64,000 nt of DNA from Gonocerus acuteangulatus (lineage: Eukaryota > Arthropoda > Insecta > Hemiptera > Coreidae), in NCBI GenBank assembly GCA_946811695.1, contig OX328124.1, positions 60,947,749 to 61,011,748 on the forward strand, read 5' to 3'. Of this stretch, positions 12,529 to 24,023 are shown one piece after another (position 1 is the first letter of the stretch; each line of letters starts with the position of its first letter). Made by a program: the position numbers and the translations under genes. The notes under the pieces are model-generated. The model saw nothing but the letters and a program-made list of their open reading frames with translations, was not told the origin of the DNA and ran no database searches.

Positions 12529-12977
12529 CTCATTACTTTTTTCTAGGTATTAAATAGAATTTATTTGCCGTATACCTACTGGCTTTTGTACTTTATATAA
12601 AACCAGGGTCTTTGGATTGTGCATAAGGTTCTCCTTACTGCTTGATATTTGATACCAATAATCAACCTACATACATCTAATCACTAGTCTAGAAAAGTTA
12701 GAAGCTCTTCCAGATGACATTACTCTAGAGGAAAACACAGGAACCTTATCCCGAGGATAAAGATCACAATAGGGAAAGTGCAGAAGGCCTTCAAGAGAAA
12801 TATAAGAACAAAGATGATAATTTTTGGGTTTGTGATCCTAAACTTTGTAATTTAGATGGCTCGACTTTGAAAAACTTAGTATCTGATTTGAAGTATATTA
12901 TGCAGTGAACCCCTACGACTTTATTTACTACATTTAAGAAAGAAGTCACAACTGTTTTTGTTAAGATGCGTCAAAAT

Positions 12978-13717
12978 GTTTTTTTAAAACATCAAATATA
13001 GGTTCTCCTTACCAAGACGATTCATTTGATACCCCACATGATGGGTTTCAGAAGGAATGATGGCATTTCGATGGAGCAAAAAGTAGAAAACGTCATAGGT
13101 AATATGACACTCCCGTATCAAGACCTACCTGCGTGCCAAGTTTGGTCATAATAGGCCAAACGGTGTGAATTTGTATAAGGAACAAACATACAGACAGACA
13201 GCTGAAAGACCTTTTTTACCTAGCCTAGTGCATTCCCCGGACCAAGTCCTACCTGTGTGCCAAGTTTGGTCAAAATCGGTCAAATGGTGTGAATTTGTGT
13301 AAGGAACAAACATGCAGACAGACAGCTGATAGACGATTTTGACTAGCCTATGACACTAACCGGATAAAGACCGATATGTGTGTCAAATTTTGTCAAAATC
13401 GGTCAAACGGTGTGTATTTGTATAAGGAACAAACATACAGACAGACAGCTGAAAGACCTTTTTTACCTAGCCTAGTGCATTCCCCGGACCAAGGCCTACC
13501 TGTGTCCCAAGTTTGGTCAAAATCGGTCAAACGGTACGGATTTGTAAGAGAAACAAACATACAGACAGACAGCTGGTATAAGATTTTTACCGAGCCTATA
13601 TGCGTCTAATTGTTTCTTAAAACATTAAATATAGGTTCTTCATACTGAGACAATTCATTTGATACCCCATATCATGGGTTTCGGACGGAATGATGGCTTT
13701 CCGAAGGAAGTACAAAA
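12978..13717 (+). repeat. direct repeats flanking the 123-bp array
   Basis: 12978-13080 and 13610-13717 share AAATATAGGTTCT, ATTCATTTGATACCCCA and GGAATGATGGC. They bracket the tandem array as if array and flanks form one element. Confidence 0.65.
13120..13600 (+). repeat. about 123-bp tandem repeat, four copies
   Basis: Copies start near 13120, 13244, 13366 and 13491. Each has a 'CCAAGTTTGGTCAAAATCGG' block and an 'AACAAACATACAGACAGACA' block. One copy gives an open frame (13376-13609) that is repeat-driven. Confidence 0.9.
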
Positions 13718-13859
13718 CTGGCACGCCTCCGCCCCGGAAGCGGAGTCAAACACAACTATTCGCAATTTTTCGATTTTTTCCTTTAATAACGTCTTCATAT
13801 CTATCTTCATGCAAAATTTCAAGTCTCTAGCATCATGGGAAGTGCCTAATAATTTTGAT

Positions 13860-14060
13860 GAGTGAGTGAGTGAGTGAGTGAGTCGTATAAATCCCGATTT
13901 TCGATCGCTTATATCTCAGAAACTATTCGACGTAGAATTATTAAAATCTCCAGTTTTACTCACAGCTAGTAGTATGACACTTGTGTAAAATTTCATAGCT
14001 TTATCTTTACCTGGTTGAAAGTTATGAGAGGGTAAAAATCGGCTCTAAAACCTCCTGTAA
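13860..14060 (+). mobile_element. Helitron-like 3' end fragment
   Basis: GAGTGAGTGAGTGAGTGAGT followed by AAATCCCGATTTTCGATCGC and TTATATCTCAGAAACTATTC resembles the ends of such elements. No gene seen. Confidence 0.35.
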
Positions 14061-14079
14061 TATACACACAGTATGCTTA

Positions 14080-14430
14080 GGCCGGAACTTGGCCTGGCGC
14101 ACTACCTTGCGCCTAGATGAAGGAGTTGGTGTTTCTTATGGCCTGTTGGGATAATCTCTTATGAAGTGGGCGTATTGGTCACCTGTAAGGGCCCCGAGTA
14201 TCAAATATGGACCGATAACATGCGCCCCGATGAGTCCACACCAGCGTTGATTTTCCGCCGGTGATGCCTATTGACACTCCGTGTCCATCTGGGGGTTTCA
14301 ACCGACCAATTATGTTCATTATGTCGATATAAATCCCAATCACTACAAAAGGTTGCTTTATCACTGAAGAAAACCCTGATAAAAATATCGTCATACTGCA
14401 CATCATTGGCCATTTACTAATGGCACTAGG
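14080..14430 (-). pseudogene. DDE transposase central relic, same family type as 49.4-49.7 kb
   Basis: The minus strand encodes MANDVQYDDIFIRVFFSDKA with TF following, which corresponds to the first catalytic Asp block (F.RV.FSDEATF). It then reads LYRHNEHNWSVETP and, after frameshifts, THRGACYRSIF and TGDQYAHFIRDY, matching the VIGPYxxxGxLTGDxYxxFL stretch of this family. Several frame changes show it is dead. The N- and C-terminal parts are missing. Confidence 0.65.
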
Positions 14431-15221
14431 GGATATGAAGGCGCTAACTTTCCATAGAAAAAAGATTCAGTTTTAAATGTCGATAGGACATCGATAGGTG
14501 CTTGATCTGTTTCATTCCAAGTATTTCCAGATCAAACTAGATAATATCATCACTTGAAAACAAAATAGGATTATACAGTTCCTCCTAGTCAGATTTTATT
14601 GTAGAGATATTTTAGGATTGAGATAAAACTAAGGATGTATAATGGTTGAATATAGACTTGCAGCTAATGGATTGATAAGAGACGAATGGCCACCGCCAAA
14701 GAACGGCTTAGGTACGGTTCAAGCCAATTAAATAGAATCTAGTCTTTAATTGCTCCTTTCAATGAGGGACTCCAACCCCCTCTGAGCTGCTAATAGTTCT
14801 GCTTTGTCCTGGCTACCGATAACTTCTTTCTTATGTCTCGTCTATAGAATCCAGCAATCTTTTCCAATTTACTCTCTTCTTATAATCTTTCTTTTATTCT
14901 ATTTAATGACGTTTTTTGTATCAATTAAACTTGAGTTTCTACTCTTCTTTTTTATCATAGGATAATTACAGAGAAAGGTTTTAGTAGAAGTTGATTCGAC
15001 ATGCTCAGTATTTTATATAACCTAACTTGGAGACGATCCTGGCGGTCCATGGTTATCTTGTAACATCGTAGTTATTGGTTTCGTCAGAAATGACTACACT
15101 TCCTGAATTCAGCTACTGTACTATGACTGAACAGTAGGTCAATCAGACTTTGTTCATTGCATCGTTGAATGATTTGCGTTATTTTCTTTCGGTGTTGTTG
15201 TTTTTTTTTTTTGGGGGGGGG
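14431..15221. other. no gene seen; moderately complex sequence
   Basis: 14690-14860 is less AT-rich (ACCGCCAAAGAACGGCTTAG, GACTCCAACCCCCTCTGAGC) without an open frame. It could be intronic regulatory DNA of engrailed, which is inference only. Confidence 0.3.
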
Positions 15222-15310
15222 GTGAGGATTGCTCAGTGGTAGAGCACCCGACTAATACGCTGGACAACCTAAGTTCAAAACTCTTGCGCACTAATGATTA
15301 TATCTTCTAA
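15222..15310 (+). mobile_element. tRNA-derived SINE head fragment
   Basis: GGATTGCTCAGTGGTAGAGC (box A) and AAGTTCAAAACTC (decayed box B) resemble the SINE heads at 19449 and 38775. The body is lost, with the MITE at 15313 following at once. Confidence 0.6.
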
Positions 15311-15312
15311 TT

Positions 15313-15515
15313 CACGGGCGTATATAGAAAATAATTTCGGGGAGCTGGGAGAAATTCGGGGGGTGGCTGGGAGCATTTGTGGGGTATGGAGTACTAACAA
15401 TCTAGAACTTGGAATAATTAGCCAACTAAAACTCTATCACGCCCAAAAATAAATATTTTTTTCTGAACTAAGTGATCTTATTCAAAATTATTTTTAAGGT
15501 TTCTAAAGATAAGAT
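15313..15515. mobile_element. 'TGGGCGTATA' MITE, truncated
   Basis: ACGGGCGTATATAGAAAATA, GGAGTACTAACAATCTAGAA and CTGAACTAAGTGATCTTATT match the family; the far end is missing. Confidence 0.7.
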
Positions 15516-17199
15516 CCTTTTTCAAAAAAATTAAGCGAGGTATTTTTGCGTAAGGGCATTTCAGTAGAACATGTAAACAACAAAACCAGCCACTATTAGT
15601 CAATTGGTATGGAATGGCACACGTATAAGCTGTTAATGGTCATTTTGACCACAAGGAGTCATTTCTGACCTATGGTGCCGTTGCCTTTTTTCTTCCTCTT
15701 GACCCGTAGATTCGAAATATGCAATAAAACAATTTGACCTTGAATAACATTTCAAGATCAATTTTGCGGGGGTGAATATTGGGGTTATTTTTTCAGATCT
15801 CGCATTGGAGAATCATCTGGCCAACGGATGACCATTAGTGTGGTGACACACAGAACCTACTGATGATTTCATTTTTTGGTTACATACTTTTAAAAACTTT
15901 AAAAATCTAGCCATAAAAGTTCCTTTTTAGTTAATTATTCCTTTTTTATAAAATATTTAGAAGGAGGAAAGTAGAAGTTGTTGAACTGTGTAACTATCAT
16001 TAAGCCTTGTTCATTAATTTTTTTATTTTAAAAAGAGGGCATTTAATTCAAATATTATTTAGCAATTCCCTCTTAATATTCACTCAAGTGAATTACAAAA
16101 ATCATACAGGCAAATTCTGATTATAGCGAAAGTTTCCATGAATAACTCAATCCTTAAAATACTCCCATTGATCAGGAAAGTGGGGCTATCAAATTGAGTG
16201 CTGGCTATGGAGTAGAAGAGCCCTATAAAAGCGGGTATTATTAAGTTTTCAGCAAACTCCATTGGGACTACATAATAGAAGCAGGGAAAGGGTTAAGGGC
16301 CTCTATAACTTTAAGAGGCAGCCAGCGGTGCTCTCATAGGCCCTAATATAGGGAAATCACGCGACCCCCGAGCAGGGCCCTTTACCCCCAAAACGCTAAA
16401 AGGTACTTCCTTTATAAATTCTGTCCTCCCCGCCCAGAGCCCGAAAGTTCCATTAACTAATTACTAAGTCAGTGCATTAATTATCGTGATAAGCCTAATG
16501 AAGGAGATGAAAATCAAGAGTGTATTTAGGAAATAAATGACTCATAAAATATATTTACTCCTAGCTTTCTATCTATTATTTCTGCTATAATAGGTCTTCC
16601 TTTACCCCCTAGGCATTTATTGCTGAAGTAGACTGCCAAAAATCATGCCAAAACTTTCTAAATATAGAGTTTTACGAAAATCTGATTGTTTAATCTTAGC
16701 CGAATTCAAACTACTCTCTGACTTCTTATCATGATAAGAAGTGATAAGGTGCACCTCGAAAGCTTGCTACCTCCAACTCATAAAATATATTTGAACGGTA
16801 CAAGGATTTGAGTACTATACTTAGGTCTTAATTATACTTCACATTTTTATAAACCTCTTTAATTTTAATTCGGGGTGTTTACATATAATTGTTATATTTT
16901 TTGTGATTTGGAAACTTTAAAATAGATCGAAAAATAATTTTTCCCCAGACTGGGAGGATCCTACCGAAATTTATATTTTTTTTTTTTTGCAATAAAATTG
17001 TTTAAGCTTTCGGATGATTATTTTCTACTCACCACACTTTCGGAAAGGTTTGCAAGATAATTAAGAAACATTACAAAAAGTAGAAAACAGCCCTTGGTGT
17101 TGATAACGTTACTTCGATGTAATACTTTCTCTGATTCTAACGTAACCAAAATTTAAATATCGTAGCTACAAGGCGAAACAATGTAAAAAAACTTTTCTG
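15516..17199. other. no gene seen apart from the repeat at 16605
   Basis: 16265-16440 contains a GC-richer stretch (GGCAGCCAGCGGTGCTCTCA, GACCCCCGAGCAGGGCCC) with no frame or repeat match found. Confidence 0.3.
16605..16735 (+). mobile_element. decayed copy of the hammerhead-bearing repeat
   Basis: GGCATTTATTGCTGAAGTAG, CATGCCAAAAC and TAGCCGAATTCAAACTACTC follow the order seen at 3722-4065. GAAAC has become AAAAC. Confidence 0.5.
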
Positions 17200-17400
17200 A
17201 AAAATGGTTTAACAAATAAAAGTGTTTTCATTCGATTTCCCACGTTGAAATGTCTTTAAAAAGTAAATTTTACCAAATAAACGGTTTCGTTTTAGATGAA
17301 GTACCTTTATGCCAAATGTAATCAAAATCGGTACATTTTTTTTTATATATATACGTTTCAGTAAAAGTACGAATGTAGGGCTTCTTTTCAATGGATTCGC
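17200..17400. repeat. family A-like fragment
   Basis: CCAAATGTAATCAAAATCGG (17313-17332) matches 31741 and resembles the 'TTTGGTACAAAAATC' block of family A. The rest is AT-rich. Confidence 0.35.
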
Positions 17401-17673
17401 ATTTTAATTTCGTCAGGATATGTATTTATGTCACATTTCCAAAAAATAGAATAACATTTTTCATAAAGGAAAATAAAGTAATATTTCAAGAGTATTTTAT
17501 TTTTTTATTTTACACCATTTTGGTGATTCAACTTTCTTCAATGTATGTTATAATATGTGTGGCAAATAAGGTAACTATTAAGTCTTTTTTTCCTCATTGT
17601 GGTCAATTGTCATGTTACTAAAAATGTTTCATTGACCCCTCCCCCCCCCCCACCCAAAAAAAACTATATTTCA

Positions 17674-17943
17674 TGGGCGTATACAGAAAATTATTTCGGA
17701 GAGGGCTGGGAAAATTTCGGGGGGGGGGGGGCTGAGACTATTTCCGGTGTATGGAATACTAACAATTTAGATCTTGGAAGAGTTTTAGCCAACTTAAAAG
17801 CTATTAACCCCAAAATAGAATATGTTTTATGAACTAAATGATCTTAATTAATTTATTTTTAAGGGTTTTATGAAATTTTTACCAATCAAATCAAAATTTC
17901 GGGGGGGCTTAGCCCCCTCAGCCCCCCCTTATATACGCCCATG
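17674..17943. mobile_element. 270-bp MITE 'TGGGCGTATA', full copy with 10-bp target duplication
   Basis: Inverted ends TGGGCGTATA / TATACGCCCA(TG), with G- and C-runs inside each end. It is flanked by an exact CTATATTTCA (17664-17673 and 17944-17953). Five copies exist in the window. The 8-10 bp duplication would fit a Mutator-like origin. Confidence 0.8.
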
Positions 17944-18198
17944 CTATATTTCAAGAGTATAATTTTATATAACGAGACTACATAATACAAACCGAAATCT
18001 TAACGAAGTGCTAAATCGAGAGTGATGGTAACACTGTAGTTTTTGCACTAATAAAACCCATTAAACAACTTATTCTATAATATATGTTTACCTATTCAAA
18101 GAAATTTGAATGAGCTATTTTTTTTGCTACCTATGGGTTATGAAAGATTGAGGTTTATCATAAGAATTTCCAGATTGCGTCATTGAGTCTTCGACATG

Positions 18199-18235
18199 AG
18201 CGGGGTTTCCTCAGTGTAGAGGGAGGAAACGCGCT
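18199..18235. repeat. dispersed hairpin, variant copy
   Basis: AGCGGGGTTTCCTC and GAGGGAGGAAACGCGCT form a stem of the same family. Confidence 0.6.
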
Positions 18236-19448
18236 AAAATGTTGAAAAGGTAATAGAGAGAAAATTTATTCAATTTAGCTTAAATGAAAAATGGCTATAA
18301 TCATGTTTTCTTGCTGTAATTTTTCAGAGGAACCGTGTTCATGTTCGTCTCATTTGCGAAGCCAATTTATTCTGGCGGAATGAGGAGATATTTCGGTCCA
18401 ATTAAGACGGGATCTCACATGCTCCTTGACGTCTCAGACATTCCTCTCGGCCAAATATTTCACGCTGAATAGAAAAAAAAAATTATAACATTATTTCATG
18501 GTTTGCCTTTCTCCGGTCGTAACATGTGACATTTCATTTCAGCTATAGGGGTCAGGCGGCCTTTTCAAGACGCCGTTCACCGAAATAGCCACTCGGGTCA
18601 GCGTTTGTCAAAGCGAAAATATCAGTTCCAACATGACCAATATGATCGGTTGCGTCATCACCAATAATAATCCATTTTGTGATCCGTTTTTTTTTTTTTT
18701 TTTCTTCTCAACCTACTCGGTCATGGATATCAGCTGTTTTCTATAGTGGAGGGCTGTTGTGTTTATAGGACAAAAGGTTAGTGAAAACAAACATTTAATA
18801 GCCTTAGTATTATATGGACCACCTTATGCTTGTTTGTAATTACTTAAATTCATTTTGTCCAAAAATGACAGAGAGCCATTCATTGAATACCCAGTCCACC
18901 AGGGAAAGATCGCCAAGCCATTTTCAACGCATTTCATTTTTCTTTACCTTTGATTATTCAAATTGTTCTAATAAATTATTTACAACTCGGTTATCATCAC
19001 ACCATCCAACATCTATAAATTAACCAAATTAGAAGAATCTTCTTTTTCTGGAGATAATACTGACGATTTAACTCTCCCATCTTTCCAACCCTTAACTTTC
19101 ACAAGGACGTTAAAATTATTGAACAATATTAAGCAATAACTATCAAACTTTAGCCAGTAACCTTAGTGATTTGTTGTGTAGAAATGAGCCATCTGTGAAA
19201 GAATACTTCAAGAATATCAAAATTTATGGATAAGTGTTAAGCCGAATCCCAACGGTTCCTTGACTTCTTGTTATATAAATCTTTAATCACCTATATAACA
19301 TTCGAAAATAATGACATCCGCTAAAGTGATAGAAATATCGCAGCAAGAAGTATGAGAGAAGAATTACCGCAGGAGATAGAAAATTTTCCATCAGAGAATA
19401 TAATTCCCAGCGAAAAATAATAACACGCACATATATATATTTTATTGA
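18236..19448. other. no gene seen
   Basis: AT-rich, with an A run at 18473 and T run at 18687. A 69-codon frame at 18814 shows no motif. Confidence 0.4.
19225..19275 (+). mobile_element. 3' end fragment of the 'CCGAATCCCAAC' repeat
   Basis: TTAAGCCGAATCCCAACGGT and TCCTTGACTTCTT match the end at 4033 and 52467. Confidence 0.45.
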
Positions 19449-19608
19449 GGGCGAGCTTAGCTCAGTGGTAGAGCACTGGACTCATATGCTTGAGGACCTG
19501 AGTTCAAATCCCGAAGAAGCACTAAAGATCTTCTAGTGTCTTCGCTCATGGGTTGAAATCGGCCTCTCTGACCGTCCCTAGGCCAGCCCAGCCTTTAATT
19601 CATTTATT
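19449..19608 (+). mobile_element. tRNA-derived SINE, 5' part
   Basis: The head resembles a tRNA: TTAGCTCAGTGGTAGAGC (box A), a 7-base loop CTCATAT with CAT at the anticodon position, and GAGTTCAAATCCC (box B). A body follows (AAGATCTTCTAGTGTCTTCG... ACCGTCCCTAGGCCAGCCC). A close relative sits at 38775-38930. It is interrupted at 19619 by a 5S-headed SINE and appears to resume at 19850. Confidence 0.8.
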
Positions 19609-19618
19609 AATGGGTACC

Positions 19619-19789
19619 AGCCAACGGCCATAGCCACGTTGAATGCACCGGTTTCCATAGATCGCCGAAGTTAAGCAACGTCGGGCGTGGACAGTACCTG
19701 AATGGGTGACCGACCACGTGCCGTTGGCATTATAACAGGGTGGCAACCTGTAGATAGCCCGGCGTTGATAGCCAAATTGTTGATACGCC

Positions 19790-19839
<50 letters not shown>
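19619..19839 (+). mobile_element. 5S rRNA-headed SINE (SINE3-like)
   Basis: Bases 19620-19729 are a diverged 5S rRNA: GCCAACGGCCATAGCCACGT start, AAGTTAAGCAACGTCG (box A region), GTACCTGAATGGGTGACC (box C region), and a GTTGGC end pairing with the start. It is about 110 bases against a usual 120. A 60-base tail follows, ending GATACGCCGTT, then an A run (19793-19841). A direct repeat AATGGGTACC (19609-19618 and 19840-19849) marks the target duplication. The A tail and duplication show retroposition, so this is a SINE rather than a working 5S gene. Confidence 0.85.
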
Positions 19840-19844
<5 letters not shown>

Positions 19845-19849
19845 GTACC

Positions 19850-19990
19850 TTGGTGCTAATGACTCCAGCAGTCGAAGCAGCAAAAGGGGAAATCAGGCGG
19901 CCGGAGCATAGTACTGAACATACTATCTCCCTAGTGTGCCGTATGGTCATGAATCAGATGCCTCTATAGTATCTGCCCCTCGGTGTTTAT
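19850..19990 (+). mobile_element. continuation of the interrupted repeat after the 5S-SINE
   Basis: Sequence after the second copy of the AATGGGTACC duplication reads TTGGTGCTAATGACTCCAGC and continues for about 140 bases without a gene. It is probably the 3' part of the unit begun at 19449. Confidence 0.4.
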
Positions 19991-20929
19991 AGGAAATATA
20001 GATGAGCAAAAATATGCTGTATGTTTTAGTCGTTGCATTGATGAAGAATTTACTCAGCTGCTGCATTACGGACTTTTGTTTCGATCTGATTAAGGCTTTA
20101 ACACATACAGCAATCAGTGCTTATAAATAAATGCTTTATTCTGGTATTACCTAATGTCCACGGATATCGGCGTGCCTTGGTTAGTTAAAGAAATTTAAAT
20201 ACAAACGATTCTACTAGCATAGGCAAGCGTTCTCCATGGCAATACACATAAAGTACTTCAGGAGAATTATCTCTATTTATAAACAGAGACGATTGTCTAG
20301 GAATATGATAGGAAAAAAAGACATGTGTTTTCATCTCATAACTTAGGACAGTTCATTTCCACTTATGGCTCTTGTATAACAGAAACATTACAATAAAAGA
20401 GCAATCATGGTTGTTGCGGTACATCATAGCGGCAGTTTTTATTTGCCGGAAAGGAATAAATGTCGTCTTGGTTTTAAATGTATTATACAATCCGTAGGAA
20501 CGAGGAGAAGGTCCCTCGTTCCTGAGATATCTCTTTCCACGACTTTATGGATATGTACTATCGGGTTTACAACTGCTTCCACGACGTATGCCCACTTGAA
20601 ATGGAAATTGTTATTTTCCATTAACGTGGAAATTCTTCAGAAATGGCCCCAGATATATTTAATGAATACTATCCTCTATTTTGGGATGCTCAAAATGTGT
20701 TCGAATTATTTTTTGAAATTGTGCATTTTAAAATTAGGTTAATGAGCAGCGAAAATTAAAAATGTGCTTCAATACAATCGTCGGAAGCCTGTAAACGGTT
20801 TTATTTATTCAAATAGGTGTCAAATATCAATAGTATGTTTTTTGCCTCAATTTCTTAGTTGAGCTAGAACCAACCTCGAAATGTTCGGACTTCACACATT
20901 TTTTCTAACTTTCACTGAAACAAGGCATT
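19991..20929. other. no gene supported
   Basis: A 111-codon frame (20407-20742) and an opposite 60-codon frame overlap, but neither shows a domain, and composition shifts to AT-rich in the second half. Confidence 0.35.
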
Positions 20930-21545
20930 TAATCGAAAATTTTACCATTATCAAACCATGGGTTACATGGGAAGCATCGAATCCATGCTTGTGAAGGACT
21001 CTAACCCGAAACACTAATTTCAGGACAATTTCATCTGTTTAAGCTGTCTATAATACGTTTGTATTATATATAAAAATAAAAAAAAATCGTAACCCATACG
21101 TTTTTAATTACAAATTTCATTAGTACTTGGACGCGGGGAATCTAATGAAACCATTTTCAAGGCCATTCCTAAAAACGTGTTCAAGAAAAGGGCAAACAAA
21201 TAGGTTTATCTCCAGATTTTAGGATATATTCTTATATATCTTCAAACCGGTTGGGAAAACGTAGTAAATGTAAGTATCCATTAAAAGGTTTAACACATTT
21301 CCTACAAAAAAACGGTTCTTAATGCGATTTTTAATAGAGTGATCTATTTCGGAGAAATCAGTGCTTGAAGGGAGTAATTATAGCTTAGGATACTGTACAT
21401 TTCCTGTTGTGGCGAATAAGATCTTGCTTCGTTTTGAAATTTAATTTTACACTTTACTTGTTTTAACACTTTTTTTACGAAAGATTAAGACAAAACAACA
21501 ACTATTTCTATTCTAAACTTTCCAAATGACACTGAGAACGAAAAC
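20930..21545. repeat. family A copy, diverged
   Basis: Contains TAACCCATACGTTTTTAATT, AAACCATTTTCAAGGCC and TTAGGATACTGTACATTTCC in the family order. It is followed at 21515 by the GAACGGAACCGCGCT-type block and a (TA)n array. Confidence 0.6.
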
Positions 21546-21558
21546 GCGCTAAGATGAC

Positions 21559-21559
<1 letters not shown>

Positions 21560-21620
<61 letters not shown>
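21560..21620. repeat. (TA)n microsatellite
   Basis: TA run of about 61 bases directly after a GCGCTAAGATGACG block. Confidence 0.97.
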
Positions 21621-21622
<2 letters not shown>

Positions 21623-21699
21623 AAATATGTGTGTATTTTACAAGGAAACTGGTTATACAACAATTTAGTATGAAACGAAAGGACTTGTTCCATAATTTT

Positions 21700-22640
21700 C
21701 GAGCTGAATAGTTTATTCTATTCTTTCACAACTCGTTCTATCTTATGTGCAAAGACAAGCCTTACAGAGAATTTGCCTATATTCATTGTTCTTGATAGTG
21801 AAAGCATTTCGGGAAATCTATTGCTAAGTAAGAAGTGTTATGATAAGTTGCGACCGATTTGTTAAGGATACATTTTTTCTGGAGTGAAATATGAACAAAA
21901 ATCACGGAGAATAAATAAACTATAAATTGGCATTTCTGTCAAGATCTACTCATTAGTTGCTGATTTGTGTAAAAGAGGCTGATTCTGGATGCGGTAGTAT
22001 CAAATGCTGCTTCCTACGACTGGTGGCGATGCGTGTGGCCCTGAAGCGAGCTCCCTATGATGTCTTCATCCACGCTTTAACTAGCAACCACTGACAGTCA
22101 ACACACTGTACTACTCATCTCTCTCGCCCACACGCAGGCAACCGCTTCAGAGGAAATTCCTCAAGTCTATACGCTTTTTATGATGCGCAAACTTATTTCT
22201 TGAAATCATATTAATAATAATAATGCGTAAGGAGATATTTCTTTCTTTTGTGTTGTTTTCAGGACTTCCTACAAGACCAAGGCATCGACTCCAAAAAAAT
22301 TATCTTTTCTTGTGGATCAATTTTAATAGATTCTTTGGGGATATTGAATAACGGTGTATATAGGGGGTAAGCACCTACTAACAAAAATTGTTGCACCAAA
22401 TTTACTTTTAAACCTACAATTGTAATTCTATTGGTTGCCAATCAATCAGAATGAATTTTTCGGCTAGTATAATAGGAGTATAATAGGAGAACTGAAATAA
22501 ATTTTCGAAAGGTTGATATGTATGGCCTTTTTATAGGACTCCAATATATTTGAGCAGTAAACTCTGCTGAGAAAATTATTATTTTACAGAAAAAAACATA
22601 ACTTTTCCTACTTTAAATCAAAATCTTTCTTTCCATTTCA
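21700..22640. other. no gene seen
   Basis: 22005-22160 is GC-richer (GACTGGTGGCGATGCGTGTG, GCCCACACGCAGGCAACCGC) with no conserved frame. Confidence 0.3.
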
Positions 22641-22950
22641 GAAATTCTACCATCTTTGTGGACAAAATCTATTGTAATTCCTGTTTTAAAAAAAGGAAAA
22701 TCCTCTGCTGACCGCACTTGCATACTCCTTCTTTTATACATCATTTTTTAGAGCAAAATTGGACTACGGTTGCATGGTATATGATTCAGCTTCCAGTAGA
22801 ACACTAAAGGTGTTAGATACTGTTCATCATAGCGGGCTTGCAACCGGAGCTTTCTGATCGAGCCCTATCTCCAATATGTACGTAGAATCAGGAGAACTCC
22901 CATTACAGTACAGGAGAAATCAGCTGATGCTAAGTTACTATTAAACAATT
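22641..22950 (+). pseudogene. Jockey-like LINE ORF2 relic with internal deletion
   Basis: Two blocks typical of non-LTR RTs of the Jockey type lie next to each other. EILPSLWTKSIVIPVLKKGK (from 22641) is the start of the RT domain. About 90 bases later AKLDYGCMVYDSASSRTLKV and ISNMYVESGELPLQYRRNQL follow, which belong to the C-terminal region normally several hundred residues downstream. The RT palm with its catalytic Asp residues is therefore deleted. Further stops (for example in the GAF*SSP block) and a frame change confirm decay. No tail or target duplication was recognised. Confidence 0.75.
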
Positions 22951-24020
22951 AGAGCTTCACAACACTATCCCCTAAATCCCTAAATCAATAGTCATCCTAG
23001 GAATCCCCACTTGTAATGGTCAGATTTTGCTTATTTTCACATCATAAACTTCTCGTTATTTCTGCACAAATGTCGTGAAAGAACCAAAACAAAATTATGG
23101 CTGATACGCGCAAATTTCATTACAGACTGAGGCGCTAATCCTGCAATGTTCTGCCATTGGAGAAAATAAATAGGTAATGAAATAAAATTTGATGAACTTC
23201 ATCATGAGTGCATCCTCAATAACTAGAATCCCTTGGAACGCGCTGAAAAGTGCAATTGTTCCTTCGATGAAGTAGTTTGATTCCATTAGAGAAATTACAC
23301 CTTTGTAAGGACAAAAACGATTTTTTAATTAATCCCTTCTAACATCGATTGAATAATTGTTAGTTGTTTTAGTGAAATCGATATGACGAAGCTCTTTAAT
23401 TGGCTTGTTTTGTTTTTTTTTCTATTTTTGACAATTACAGGGCCGTAGCCTGTAATATTCATTGTAATGAATGTAATATGAGCAATTACTGATTCCCGAA
23501 ATGGAAATTAATAAGTTATGCACAAAGGGAATTTTCAAAGCGAAGAGGACGTAGAATATAACAATTAAAGTCTGCAAGGGATTTCATTATATTATCAACG
23601 GATATATGTAAAAATAACTGGACTTTGATTAGATCGGATATAGGGGGAATACTTTCCATAAAAAAATTATAGAGCGTCACAGAATTTATAATTTTTGAAC
23701 TTAAAAACGTGTACAATCACTGCTACAAAACAAAATTCTGACGAATAAGTCAATTCTATTACTTAAATTAGGTCGACTCTTTTTTCGAGTTTTACCAGTA
23801 TGGAGATGGTCGGAGTTTGGTCTCAATAGTACAATAAGTAGTTAACTAATTCATTCATAATTAATAATTATAAATCACTATTAAACATTTTTGGAAAGGC
23901 CGATTTCTAGCAGCTAAAGGAACTCTTATGTGGCTAGAATAAAACTTTTACAAGAAGCTAGAATACCTGTATGTTCTATTCCACGTATTTCTGACCAATT
24001 AATTACGTATATTCACTTTT
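22951..24020. other. no gene seen
   Basis: AT-rich; minus-strand frames of 63-66 codons lack motifs. Confidence 0.4.
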
Positions 24021-24023
24021 TTT

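Noticed and set aside
13120..13600. CRISPR-like array
   Set aside because: Units are 123 bp, diverged throughout with no constant repeat/spacer pattern, in a eukaryotic genome.
13376..13609. 77-codon frame
   Set aside because: Created by the 123-bp tandem repeat; sibling units do not keep the frame.
19620..19729. Functional 5S rRNA gene
   Set aside because: About 10 bases short, internally changed, followed by a SINE tail, A run and target duplication; no T-run terminator after it.
19600..19950. 116-codon minus-strand frame with a phenylalanine run
   Set aside because: It is the reverse of the 5S-SINE and its A tail.
20407..20742. 111-codon plus-strand frame
   Set aside because: No domain, no splice or promoter support, competing frame on the other strand.
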